Assembly (NCBI GenBank): GCA_949152475.1
Contig: OX424568.1
Coordinates: 18,823,667-18,887,666, forward strand
Source: Terebella lapidaria
Taxonomy: Eukaryota; Annelida; Polychaeta; Terebellida; Terebellidae
Direction of reading: 5' to 3'
Length of the DNA: 64,000 nt
In this document: one piece after another, positions 34,415-45,266 of the stretch
How positions within the stretch are numbered: position 1 is the first letter of the stretch
How the letters are laid out: each line of letters begins with the position of its first letter
Translations under genes and position numbers: made by a program
Notes under the pieces: generated by a model
The model's database searches: none
What the model saw: the letters and a program-made list of their open reading frames with translations, nothing else
Told to the model about the DNA's origin: nothing

Positions 34415-37400
34415 TTAATACTCCGTCGTGAAACGAAGGTAGCCTTTCCCAGACGGCACATCACGAACTTCCATGTTGGGAAACTTCGCCCTGGCCTCTT
34501 CTGCGGACAGGCTGGGTACGACCATCGCTGGTGCGCCAGGCTGTAAAATATAACAAGATCAAGTAAATTCCACTATTTTTTTCAAACTTCAAGCTTCCAC
34601 GAATATACTAGTAGTAGTCGATACCAATACTCTAAAAACACAAACATTTGCGGTCTATATATTTCGCGAATTTCAGGTTTTTTCCACCTGAAAAGTTAAA
34701 TCAACCACAAATATATGTCTTCAATATACATAATAGACATGGCAGTCAAAATCCACAAACTTGAATCTCCGCAAATTTGTCCAGACATTGAAACCGCAAA
34801 TATTCCTAGCCGCAAATATTTGTCTTTTTACAGTATTTAGTATCTTCTAGATGTCAGCCTACTCTTAGTCCATAATTGAATGTGCATTTTTTCTGAGATG
34901 CATGATACAAATTACAAGTTTAATTTCCTGTTTGAAAGTGTCAATAACATTACATGAAATTAAGCACCGAGATAAACGTAATGGGGGATTTCCAAGTCTA
35001 CCAACCTGCCAATCCACGGGGGTCGCCACTTTCTGTCTCGCAGTCAGCTGAAGGGAATCAACCACTCGAAGGATCTCACTGTGAAAGTTCATACGGGACA
35101 GTGGAATAGAGTAACTGATTGTAATTCATTTTAGAATTTGAATTCCAACATTTTATACTTGTATTGCACCATGCAAGACTCCCATTCAAACACTTGCCAT
35201 GGCTGTAAAAACACTCTGCTTTATTGCTGTGTGAAAATTTTGTAGCTGAATCTAATTGTCCAATTTGCTTGCAGTAAATATATAACTTGAACAGAACTCA
35301 CTTGAAGTTACGTCCAGTTGTGGCAGGGTACAGAATGGAGAGCTTCAGCTTCTTGTCTGGGCCGATGATGAATACCTGATAATGACCAATCAATTTATAA
35401 TGGGCGAGTTGAAATCCACTATAATTTTTACCCATATGGTTTACTCGCTCACAGGCAAGTATTACTCAGAAACAATATATATATCAGTATCATACAATTA
35501 TGGATTCATAAACAATATTGCTGCTATAGTTCATATTCATAATAATTTATAACTTATAACTTACAAGTACTCTTATATAACAATTTTTCAAATGTGTCAT
35601 TGGAATAATGTCCTATAATTGACATCAAAATATTCCTACATGAATTGATCTGCACAAAAAAAAAATCCACTACATGTAATTAAAAACACAAATATTCCTC
35701 ACAGCGCGACAAGTGAGGGGCATTCCTTTATCGTCCTTCTCGTCTGGGTCGACCATTCCGAACTTGACGGCGAGGTCTCGCCCCGGGTCGGCGAGGATTG
35801 GGTATGGGAACTCCTGGCCCTCCTTCTTGGCGAAACACTGGACATCCTGGGAATAGTACAACAAATACCTTGATACTGTGATATGTACATATGAGGTATA
35901 TTATGTGGGACAATATATCATGCCTTGGTCCAGTATAGGTGTTTCAGTTTTATTGATACATTGGTAATATTCAGAAATGATATATCTGCAATTAGTTTGT
36001 TTATGGCATTTGCAATATTTTTGTTTTTGTTTCGTTGAACTACAATATACTCATGAATGCATATTCATTCTATTGTATTGAGTTTCAAGCTTTCAATGAA
36101 TAGCATCTCAATAAAATTGATAATATACAATTATCTACAATTATCTAAAATTGTCTAATATTATCTGGTCAACTAGACTGGGTAGACCAATTAAGCAATA
36201 AATGGGGAAGCACATTGACCAATATTTCACGAAATTAAATTATTTGAAATTTTCCAAATAACTACAAAGTTTTCCTAATTGTACCACAAGGCTGCAATCA
36301 TCTATTGCAGCCTAACTGTTGACGGCATCATAATGAACCACAAACTGATATGACCACCCCCCCTCACCTTGGCCCAGCCATTGTGCGAGTCGACATCATC
36401 ACACGAGAGCGCGATCAGCTTGACGCCTCGCTTCTTGAACTCTGGTACAAGCTGTACAACTCGTCCTAGCTCAGTCGTACACACAGGGGTGTAGTCACGC
36501 GGGTGGGAGAACAGGATCGCCCAGCTGTAATGGGGGGAGGTATATTGTGAATTTATTTACTTGTTGATTTACAAGTTGATTTACAAGTTGATTTATTTGT
36601 TGGTATATATAATATGCTAGTACATATTGATAATTGATGACTGCACATATGCATATTCAGAAGCACATGGCGCATAATTATATACATAATATTTTACTGT
36701 TTACAGCCAAAGATTAAATGTCCATTTATGATGAACTGCTAGCAAACATTTTGTTTCATTGCAGAATCATTTCCAGAAAGAAAGAATTTTTTCGCATCAA
36801 AGAGTTCATTACATGATCATTTTCACTTTTGATGTAAGCATTATGATATGCTCCGGTATACATGAACCAAAAAAAAAACAACTACAACAACCACTAACAG
36901 GCATATACATGTACAAGTATAGATATCAACCTAATCTATATGCTACTAGTGAACCATATAAACCTTTCATGATAACATGATATGCCAGCAAATGTTCAGT
37001 ACAAAACTCTGTAGTCAGACAAGTACTTTGTACTCTGGGATGGAGCATAAACGATATCTAAATCAGTGTTTTGTCTGTAGGTACACCTAGCTGCATGCAT
37101 GCTCTGCAGCACGTGGTCCAAACTAAAAAATTTATTATCTTCTCATGTTTTCCCATTTCTCTTATATATATATATCTGAGGGCTTCCAGACAAAAAATAT
37201 GACCTCCATGTGGTCTGCATGAATATCTTGTTGGTTTATCAAATTTATTATGTTATTTATTCCCAAATGAGAGACTGAAGTTTAAACATGGTAAAAGTGA
37301 TTTCGGGCAGGTACACTATCTGGACACATCCATATCCAACACTTTTTACATGTGCTACAGTACAGAGTTATCTTTTTCGTGAAAATTTTTTACTTCAATA

Positions 37401-39691
37401 ATTTGTGTTGAATTCAAACGGAATTAATTTAGTTAAATTTCTGACTTTGAGGTATCATAAAAGAAGCCACCAGACCAATAATTTCTTAACCACACCAGTA
37501 CTAAACTAAATATGTACAATTAGCCAAATGTAGGAGTCATCATGACTCTTTAAAGTGCAGTCAGTACAAGTTTGTCCTTGACAAACTTTACAATGTCATT
37601 ATTTTCCTTTTAGCTTACAGCGGGCCATTCACCTCAAAACTAGGTCTAATAAATAACAAGAAGTAACACAGTAATAAAACATGTCGTCTATGTGTTTAGG
37701 ACACACACCGGTCATGGTTGGTGACTTTGAATGTCCTGACATAAATTATGATCTCTGTTTTCATTTTCGCTGAGGAATTTTCTAATTTCTACTGTTCTGC
37801 TGCATTTATACATAATTGGTATGGTCAATGATATAATACAGAAATTGACATCAATATATGAACAACTTGTATTGATTAGTATTGATTACCTCCCCCCCCC
37901 CCCCTCCTTCCTCCTCCCTCCCCCCCCCCACCCATAAGTGATTTTGACCTTTGTGCGAACTTTCTTGAAACTGTAAGAACTTTCAAAGACATGATCGACA
38001 GTGATTCTACACTTTTTGAAAAAAAATTTCTCAAAATGATGCACAGAGTTCTGGAATGCTTTATTCCTATACCAAAAGGATTTTCTTATGTGTGCCTACT
38101 GTATTTTTCCTTGTTTCTACGACCATAAGAATACATTTATATAAGTTTCCACGCTGAAGTGTAATTCAAGAACAGTTCAAGGTAATTTATATATTTCCAC
38201 GGACCAATAATTATTATGCTTTATGTATAAGGAATCACTTTGAATACATTTTTGTGTTATATTGATTTCTTCCAATAAGCTTCACCTTTTCAGGTCATTT
38301 TCAATGGGTAACTTCTAAAGATGCATTCATACAATTGACCTATATCGCCGAACCCATTTGTCCAAGTCTTTTTACGCCATTTACCACGCATTCTGCAAAA
38401 TGTTATCATTGGCCAAAGAGAAGTTTGCCGACGTAATTTGTGAAACTCGGACAACTTTTGGGGGGGCTTTGGCGATAGGTCAATTGCTGCAGGGCATGTT
38501 GTGTGTTTAGGTATATTGTAGAGCACAACAGTGAATACAGGTAAGCTATATACATAATTATGGCCAAATATTTCATTCCAGTATAAGCCTATGAGATACT
38601 CATACATCATGCAGGACCTAGGCATATTTCTGGAAAACCAGATTAAAATTTGCTTGACTCTCACGTATCCATTTTGGACATCAACATCATAATAAGGAGG
38701 CAAACTATACTCGAATTTTTCTAACTCGTTTGCACTGTTTTTCGCTAATATTTTCGTGATGATGAATGCTATCGTTCTATAACTTGGCATACTTCACCTG
38801 GGAGTCAAACGGCAATTTACTACCAAATTTCAGACAGCTATCGCAAAAATTGAAAAAGTTGGCAATCTACCCCAATGTTAAATTTAGCACTATTATTTCA
38901 TTTCTGGACCCGCACACAATTTTGTGCATTTGCTCGGTTTTGTAGCGGAGTAATGTTTCAAAATCAACATGTTTGTGTAGAGTACACCCCAGTGTATCTT
39001 CTGGTTCAAAGTTACAAGAATATTTCGAATCCTGATGGATGTAAACAAGACCAATTCCTCGAATATGCTCAGATTCTCGAGATCCCGTTTTGGGCTGAAA
39101 TTTAACATTGAGGTAGATTGCCAACTTTTTCAATTTTTGCGATAGCTGTCTGAAATTTGGTAGTAAATTGCTGTTTGACTCCCAGGTGAAGTATGCCAAG
39201 TTATAGAACGATAGCATTCACCATCACTAAAATATTAGCGAAAAACAGTGTAAACGATTTAGAAAAATCCGAGTATATGTGTATTGCATACCGGTAAATA
39301 CTGTAAGCAGAGTTGAGATAGTGACAGCCCAAGCGACGCGCGGAGCTCCGCGTCGCTTGGGCTAAGATAATGAATGTTGCTACATGTAATCTGTTCTAAA
39401 GGATGTATACATAATATATCTTTGGAAAGAGACGCCGTTACACCTTCCATGTTACTGTAGGCTATGTACCATATGGGTTTCTGGTGTTATGTAAGACGAT
39501 ATATCGCCAGTGCAGTGTAAAGGCTGATGCACGTCCTGCTACAGCGTATGTACAGCCGTACAGTATGGCACAATTATCAACGTCTTGTTGCCCGTTCATA
39601 CTCACGAATCTCCAATCCAGTCATGGAATTTGATGGTTCCCGCGGTCGACGCCGCTTCAAAGTTAGGGAAAACTTCGCCCAAGTTGACCAT
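34415..39691 (-). CDS. PRDX6: Peroxiredoxin-6 (1-Cys peroxiredoxin), complete, six exons
   Basis: Minus-strand exons are 39691-39606, 36524-36368, 35846-35703, 35375-35302, 35078-35006 and 34540-34415. All have GT-AG introns and consistent phases, giving 219 residues (human has 224). The protein reduces peroxides, including phospholipid hydroperoxides, through one catalytic Cys. The active-site segment [14 protein letters not shown] puts the peroxidatic Cys at residue 44 with His36. The conserved Arg of TCRAV is residue 128. The lipase-site residues His23, Ser29 and Asp136 are kept, but the GDSWG motif of mammals reads GDSWA. The C-terminal 1-Cys Prx extension ([16 protein letters not shown]) is present. 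The start at 39691 gives [13 protein letters not shown], matching the family N-terminus. Intron 1 is about 3.1 kb, and the gene looks intact. It lies in the same orientation upstream of DGK, about 5.8 kb from the DGK start codon, with no sign of co-transcription. Confidence 0.96.
38290..38790 (-). CDS. Unrecognised 166-codon frame in PRDX6 intron 1
   Basis: It is unusually long for AT-rich intronic DNA. It starts near the left arm of the inverted repeat and has a basic C-terminal half. I recognise no domain. It may be a remnant of the gene of a foldback-type element, or chance. Confidence 0.2.
   Translation of the reverse strand: MPSYRTIAFIITKILAKNSANELEKFEYSLPPYYDVDVQNGYVRVKQILIWFSRNMPRSCMMYEYLIGLYWNEIFGHNYVYSLPVFTVVLYNIPKHTTCPAAIDLSPKPPQKLSEFHKLRRQTSLWPMITFCRMRGKWRKKTWTNGFGDIGQLYECIFRSYPLKMT
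38706..39277. repeat. Long inverted repeat (about 180-bp arms)
   Basis: The left arm at 38706-38886 and the right arm at 39099-39277 are nearly perfect reverse complements (for example aacttggcatacttcacctg against its inverse), with about 212 bp between them. The arms differ by a few bases (gtgatgatg against its altered inverse). Transcribed as part of the PRDX6 intron, it would form a long dsRNA stem. It could be a foldback transposon, but target duplications were not identified. Confidence 0.85.
39326..39363. repeat. Perfect 15-bp GC-rich hairpin
   Basis: agcccaagcgacgcg and its exact inverse are separated by 8 bases (cggagctc). It stands out by its GC content in an AT-rich intron. Confidence 0.9.
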
Positions 39692-39854
39692 CTTACTTCT
39701 CTACCTCGTGTCTGACAAACAGAAAGTGCACCCGCAAACCAAACACGCCCCCTTCTGTTCAGGTGTACACGGCTGAAGACACGTCGTGTCGTACGATAGC
39801 TCACGAATGTACGGTGGCTCATATTCGCCAGATGGAGGAATGCATTTTTCCGGG

Positions 39855-40275
39855 GTTATAACGCTCTAATACAGCGTTATAACGCTCTAATACAGCTTAA
39901 TAACGCTCTAATTTACAGTACAATAATGCTCTAATTTACAGCGTAATAACACTCTAATTTACAGCGTAATTACGCTCTAATACAGCGTTATAACACTCTA
40001 ATACAGCGTATTAACGCTGTAAATTAGAGCGTAATTACGCTGTAAATTAGTGCATTATTATGCTCTATTACAGCGTTATAACGCTCTAATTTATAGCGTA
40101 ATTACGCTTCAATTTACAGCGTAATTACACTGTAATTTGCAGCGTAATAACGCTGTAATTTACAGCCTAATAACGCTGTAATTTACAGCGTAACAACGCT
40201 GTAATTTACGGCGATATAACGCTTTAATACAGCGTAATAACGCTCTAAATTACAGCGTAATAACGCTTTAATTTA
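39855..40275. repeat. Palindromic minisatellite (about 22-bp units) upstream of PRDX6
   Basis: About 18-19 units of the type acagcgtaataacgctctaa. The perfect palindrome agcgttataacgct recurs at unit junctions, and some units are in inverted orientation (aacgctgtaaattagagcgt near 40013). The array begins about 165 bp upstream of the PRDX6 start codon. Confidence 0.9.
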
Positions 40276-40485
40276 CACTGCCAGAGGCATCATCGGACCT
40301 GCTGGTTCACAGCTCAATCATATGTAGGGAAATCTCTGAATTACTCTGTTCTAGATATGTTTATTACAAATCACGACAATGGAAAGATGATAGAATAACG
40401 TAAAAATTGATAGAAAAAATTTGCGTTCCTCTATGTGGCGAATATGAGCTTCCGTACAATGTGCCGGGTGTCGGGTCGGGTGTAA

Positions 40486-40558
40486 CCACGCTGGGGAACC
40501 AGTCCGCTAAACCTGGGTTTGGTTAGTGCATCCTGGGTTATGCAACGCACATCCTGGG
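40486..40558 (+). repeat. Third, diverged copy of the 79-bp inverted-repeat arm
   Basis: It begins cacgctggggaaccagtccg, like the right arm at 41248-41326 and in the same orientation, and continues with cctgggtttggtt and gcatcctggg. The short word cgcatcctggg is then repeated twice more. Confidence 0.8.
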
Positions 40559-41093
40559 TGAGTTGTGCGCGCATCCTGGGTCCAAGACGACAACATTGAG
40601 GCGACGACAATATGGAAACACCACTCAAACGGCATATATACATCAAGGATTTGTTGTAAAATAGTGTACTCGTCCAAACATAGTTTATCGTCCAAACACC
40701 CATCATGTAACTTAAAGTGGATATACCATAAAAAAATATATGATGAAATTAGTAAAACTACCAGGATATCGATAGTGATTTGATTGTCCAACGCTAAACC
40801 TGGGCTTCCAACACTAATCCACGGAATTTTTATTTGTGGCTTTATATTTTAGAAGGACCACATCAAATCCGATTGAGTTAGTCTGTTGGTCCGGACTAGC
40901 GAGTAAGTCGGCGATATGTACACTGTATACAACCAGGAGCAAGAGCAAGTGGTATGTAGTAAACCTATGCAGTGGCGGTACGTGGTTTGTCCCACTTTTT
41001 GACAGCGAACCGTCAACCCTCTGTTCATGTTTGAAAATACAGTGCTGTGAAATACAAAGGAGTATGAGAAGTGCACGTGGCAAGATAGCTTAA

Positions 41094-41326
41094 TTTTTCT
41101 CGAAGGATGTTCGTTGCAAACCCCAAGATGCGCCGACCAAACCCAGGATTAGCGGACTGGTTCCCCAGCGTGAATATGCATATACGGAGACATCATGAGT
41201 GCGCTGCGTTACGGCGTTACGGTGACTGACTTTCTCGCTCCAGTTACCACGCTGGGGAACCAGTCCGCTAATCCTGGGTTTGGTCGGCGCATCCTGGGGT
41301 TTGCAACGAACATCCTTCGAGAAAAA
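41094..41326. repeat. 79-bp near-perfect inverted repeat
   Basis: The left arm at 41094-41172 and right arm at 41248-41326 are reverse complements with one visible mismatch and a 75-bp spacer. A third arm copy lies at 40486-40558. The set may be the ends of a small TIR element. Confidence 0.9.
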
Positions 41327-41329
41327 TGG

Positions 41330-43700
41330 CGGACCGTCGCCTCCCCCCCCCCCCCTCACCCCAGATGCCATTGCCAGCCTCGTGTGATCAACCCCCGACC
41401 CCCTCCCACCCCCCCCCCCCACCCCATCGATCCCATTTCACTGGCTCTGTCCGGCTTTTATCAAAACCTCGAAAACGACCCCAGTCTCCAAATCCTGGAT
41501 CCGTCCGTGTTAATATATGGGAATCATGGGCGGATTTAGAGGGCGATGCGCGCTCTTTTAATTTCAGGGGTAAAAATACAAAATTTCGATGTTTGCCTCC
41601 TTTTTTCATGGCACACGCTCGCATCCGCCGAATCCGGTATTTGTACCCTTGTTAATTTTTTTTCTCTCACACATTTTCAAGCTCTGAAAGCCTCACAATT
41701 CCCCATTGTCTCTTTATCCGTTTCTTTAATCACGTATATACTATCAGTAATCGCATGTCGTCAACTGTCAAATTCTAAAACGAGTGTTTTGTCTACAGGC
41801 TGTATATATACTCTAACATCATGGATTTATGGTTTTGTTACATGTATATGTGATTTTGAACGTCGTGTCCAGTGTTTAACCCAAATATGAATCCCAAGTC
41901 AGAGTACACCGGTAACGACCAGGGTACACGTATAGCAAGTTAGAACATGAGAGGTTTCGGTGCTTCTGTTCCATACGTAAACCAATTGCTGACGAACAAT
42001 GTGTAGTATCTGAGCGTCATCTATTCGAATGTGAACAGTACCCTGGAGTCTATTAGTGCTGATATCCAGGTGGAATCCAGGTCTAGTAAACATCTCAAAA
42101 ACAAGGGCCACTGGCCTCAAAGGAAGAGCTTCGAAAATGTTTGCACAGAACTATTTAAAAACCCTTGAATATTGTATTTGATTTGGTACATATATGTTGT
42201 GGCCATATTGTAACTCTACTGGGCAGAATCTATACCTTGTTGGGCCAATAAATTTGTCATGTAACTATTTTCTTGTCATGTAACTATTTTTATTGTGGTC
42301 AATAATAGACTTAACTAGTAAAACTAATGATAACCTATTCGGTTAGTCATGACTGGATAGAACTTTTTAGGGCCCGAGTGAGTCGGAAATTTCCGAACCG
42401 GGTACCTGTGTCGTCTGACCCGACCCGTCCAAATATATAGCAAAATTTGAATGATACTCACTGAAGCAATTTGTAACACGTAAACGCCAGACATTGATCT
42501 TTGACACATATTATTTGTTTCGTCAGTAATTACCAGTATTTTCAAGTTTGAGAAAGATCACAATGTCATGACCTCATAAAACTATCGTTTTTTTTCCTGA
42601 TGATTTCCTTGTCATTCTTGTGATTTTACTAGTGTTTATCACAAATATTCAAAACTATATCTTTATTTGTTCTCAAATACGAGTAACAAAATTCCGATCC
42701 AGGTAATTGTATGACCCGCCCCGAATTTGGGTACCTGTCGACTCGTCTGGGCCCCAGAACCTTTACATTGTTGAACCCAATAATAAATGTTTCTTGTAAT
42801 AATTATTTTTATTGTGGCCAATAAGACTTAATCAATAAAACTAATGTTACTTATTCCGTTACAGCCATGAAATCTCTACAAGTCAGAAGCTTTACGTACT
42901 TATTGAACACGTTTAAAAATCACCCGACTATTTTTGGGACCAATGTGTAAGATTTTCAAGGTTCTGATTATGTTTTTCTGATTTAGGAGGCACAATGTTT
43001 TTTGAGCTTTAGTCTTAGATTTAAATTTCTTTATGGATTTCTTTTCAGTGTTTTGATTTGTACTGCAGAGACATTTCAGTAACTTGTCTGCATTTCCAAT
43101 AATTCATGACATGTATGAAAGCTTTTTTCATCAATGCGATCATGTTTCTCCTTGCCCAAATGTTGGTTTGAAGATCAGCGTACATGTTGTGTCAGTGTGC
43201 AGTGTGTAGTGTCAGCTGCCAAATACTGAAGTAGCCCAGGCACACCCCCACCCCGAATCGCCGCTCGTGTGACTGCTATCAAAATCAGCACTGACAATTC
43301 TCGTCGGCAATATGAAACTATCATAAACATGATAAAAGTGCTAGATCTAGTATCCATTTGTTTCTGCTTATTTTAGGAGGAAACTAAGTTTTTTCCCGTG
43401 TAAAAGCTCTAGTTCAGCCCAATAACAGAGTTAAGTGCTAGTCCCTTCCTGAGCCGACAACGGTATTCGCCTGACACCCTAGCACAGTGGGTCAGGATTT
43501 ATGAACTTATTTCAGAACAAAACATGGTTTGAATGCATGGATTACACAATGTGTATCGTTTTCTTCCCATCTCAGTTGTTTCCAACGATTTATGTCCCAC
43601 AATTTTAAGTTAATTTCATACTTTGTCACTTGACAGCTGTTTGTTTACATTGTCATCATGGTGCAGTTTTGTCATGCTACAAAGCTGCCACTCAAATTAG
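41330..43700. other. Intergenic DNA, no gene recognised
   Basis: Starts with poly-C runs (41341-41355 and 41409-41420). Around 42290-42850 two similar AT-rich segments (gactta..aaaactaatg) flank GC-rich inverted words (gggcccgagtgagtcgg and an inverted relative near 42740-42756). This could be a small decayed element. No exon was recognised. Confidence 0.4.
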
Positions 43701-43853
43701 CCAATCAGGGAGCATCATGCAATCAGCTGATGATGGGTGTGATGTCATAATCCGGGAAATATTCCCTTTTGGGACTTTTGGCGCCAAATCTTAGATTGAA
43801 ACATTTTAGCCTGTGGTGCAATAGGGCTCTGCCCGTGAATAGTGCTATAAAAG
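43701..43853 (+). promoter_or_regulatory. Promoter-like motif cluster with TATA box
   Basis: In order on the plus strand: CCAAT (43701-43705), a CRE-like tgatgtcat (43740-43748), the palindrome gggaaatattccc (43754-43766), an E2F-type palindrome ttttggcgccaaa (43776-43788) and TATAAAAG (43846-43853). The spacing fits a transcription start near 43880. No recognisable gene follows within 800 bp, so it may drive an unrecognised transcript or be part of a repeat. Confidence 0.4.
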
Positions 43854-44777
43854 CTCCGCAAATCTGCCAAGTTTTGTTTGTTTGTTTCCGACTGTTCCTT
43901 TTAGTCAAATCTCGTTGAAATCTCGCTTCACTTCAATGGCATTTTTAATTAAATTCCCCCATAAACAAGCTTTCGGTGGTGATATTTTTATGAAGTATTA
44001 CCAGTGAAGTAGGAAAGAGTCATAGAAAAGATCATTTATTTGGGTCGTAACAAGTATTTCCACAAATACCGCACTTAGTTGGGAGTTCTATGGTTGGACG
44101 ATCTCTTGGCGGCTGGCATTTTGACCTTGACCCTGCAGCAATTTTTTGGGGCAGTACGCTAATTGGCGGGACTCGCTCACGTGATCATTTGCATATCATT
44201 ATATCCACGTGTATTTCATAAACATGTGGGTGTGTCCGCCAGGACAGCTTCCCGATTGGACAATTCAGTGACTCTCTGGCTGGCGGGCCGACTGCCGTGA
44301 CTGCTTATCGGGGCCACACGAGAATTGAATTTGCCCACTGGAATATGGAATACCACCACTAACACATAATTATTATGTTGCCGTATCAACTTGTCTTTCA
44401 TTGTTGCAATACCATACTGTATCTATATATTGTGCGGAATGTATATCCAAAACTTTGAGTGCATATGATTGCAAGAAAGCACTGTTCCAGTGGAGATCAA
44501 AACGGGAGTGGTGATGGGTATGAAACGGTGACATACAAAAAAAAACGGTCGGAACACACGTCTCCTGGGATTATTATCGCTAATAACTTATTACATTAAC
44601 CATGATTAGGTACACGGGCGTCATTTTCCTCCCAACGGGCCCCGGGCCCTCCCAATTAGCCACAGTTGAATAGCCTGTTGTGGTTCCAAGTGGCACTTTC
44701 AAGAATGTAAACAAAAGAAAAAATTCAAAAATCCAAAAAAAAACCAACATCATAGAGGAAGAGCCCTGCTCTTCCTA
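43854..44777. other. Non-coding stretch before the LINE
   Basis: No exon or repeat was recognised except a perfect 9-bp hairpin, aggaagagc-cct-gctcttcct (44756-44776), directly left of the LINE fragment. Confidence 0.5.
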
Positions 44778-44910
44778 ATGACAATATATATCACAAAAAA
44801 AGGCCAAGGTGGTGTTGCTATATTGTGGACCAGTAAGTTGGATAAATACGTACGTAAATGTAGAGATATGGGTAACGATCGTATTTGTGTTGTAAACTTA
44901 GTTTCGTTAA
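44778..44910 (+). mobile_element. LINE fragment, part 1 (endonuclease)
   Basis: It encodes GQGGVAILWTSKLDKYV, then NDRICVVNLVSL, typical of the N-terminal half of the APE-type endonuclease of non-LTR retrotransposons. The 5' end is missing. The frame stops where a TTAA-flanked element is inserted and resumes after it at 48110. The clade (CR1/RTE-X-like) is not determined. Confidence 0.7.
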
Positions 44911-45266
44911 AGGTGGATTCACACTATAGCGTTTGGGCCGACGTTTACCGACGCATGGCAAACGTTGGTAAACGTTGGTAAAAGTTGATGAAAGTTGGTG
45001 AAAGTCGGTGTACGCTGGTGAACGCTTGGGAAATTAAAGTTCGTCGGAAATTTTTAACATGTTGAAAAATTCTCGACGTTTGGAAAAGTACGTTATTGAA
45101 AGTTAGGTTGCGTTATGAAACGCTCACGTTAGTTGTGCTAAGTTACACTAAGTTCGCCTAAGTTGGCCCGCGTTGAAGAATGCTGGTGATAGAACTGTCA
45201 ATGGTGAACGTATGTCCAACGGAGCTTATCGTTCACGAACGTGATTGTAACGTAAGGACTGGCGTA

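Larger units (their letters stand above)
36525..39605 (-). other. PRDX6 intron 1 (3.1 kb)
   Basis: AT-rich intron containing a long inverted repeat (38706-39277), a GC-rich perfect hairpin (39326-39363), C-rich runs (37891-37930) and an unrecognised minus-strand frame (38290-38790). Confidence 0.85.

Noticed and set aside
41326-41655. Gene start at the ATGGCGG after the inverted repeat
   Set aside because: The ATG abuts the end of the repeat arm, and the frame is translated poly-C with no support.
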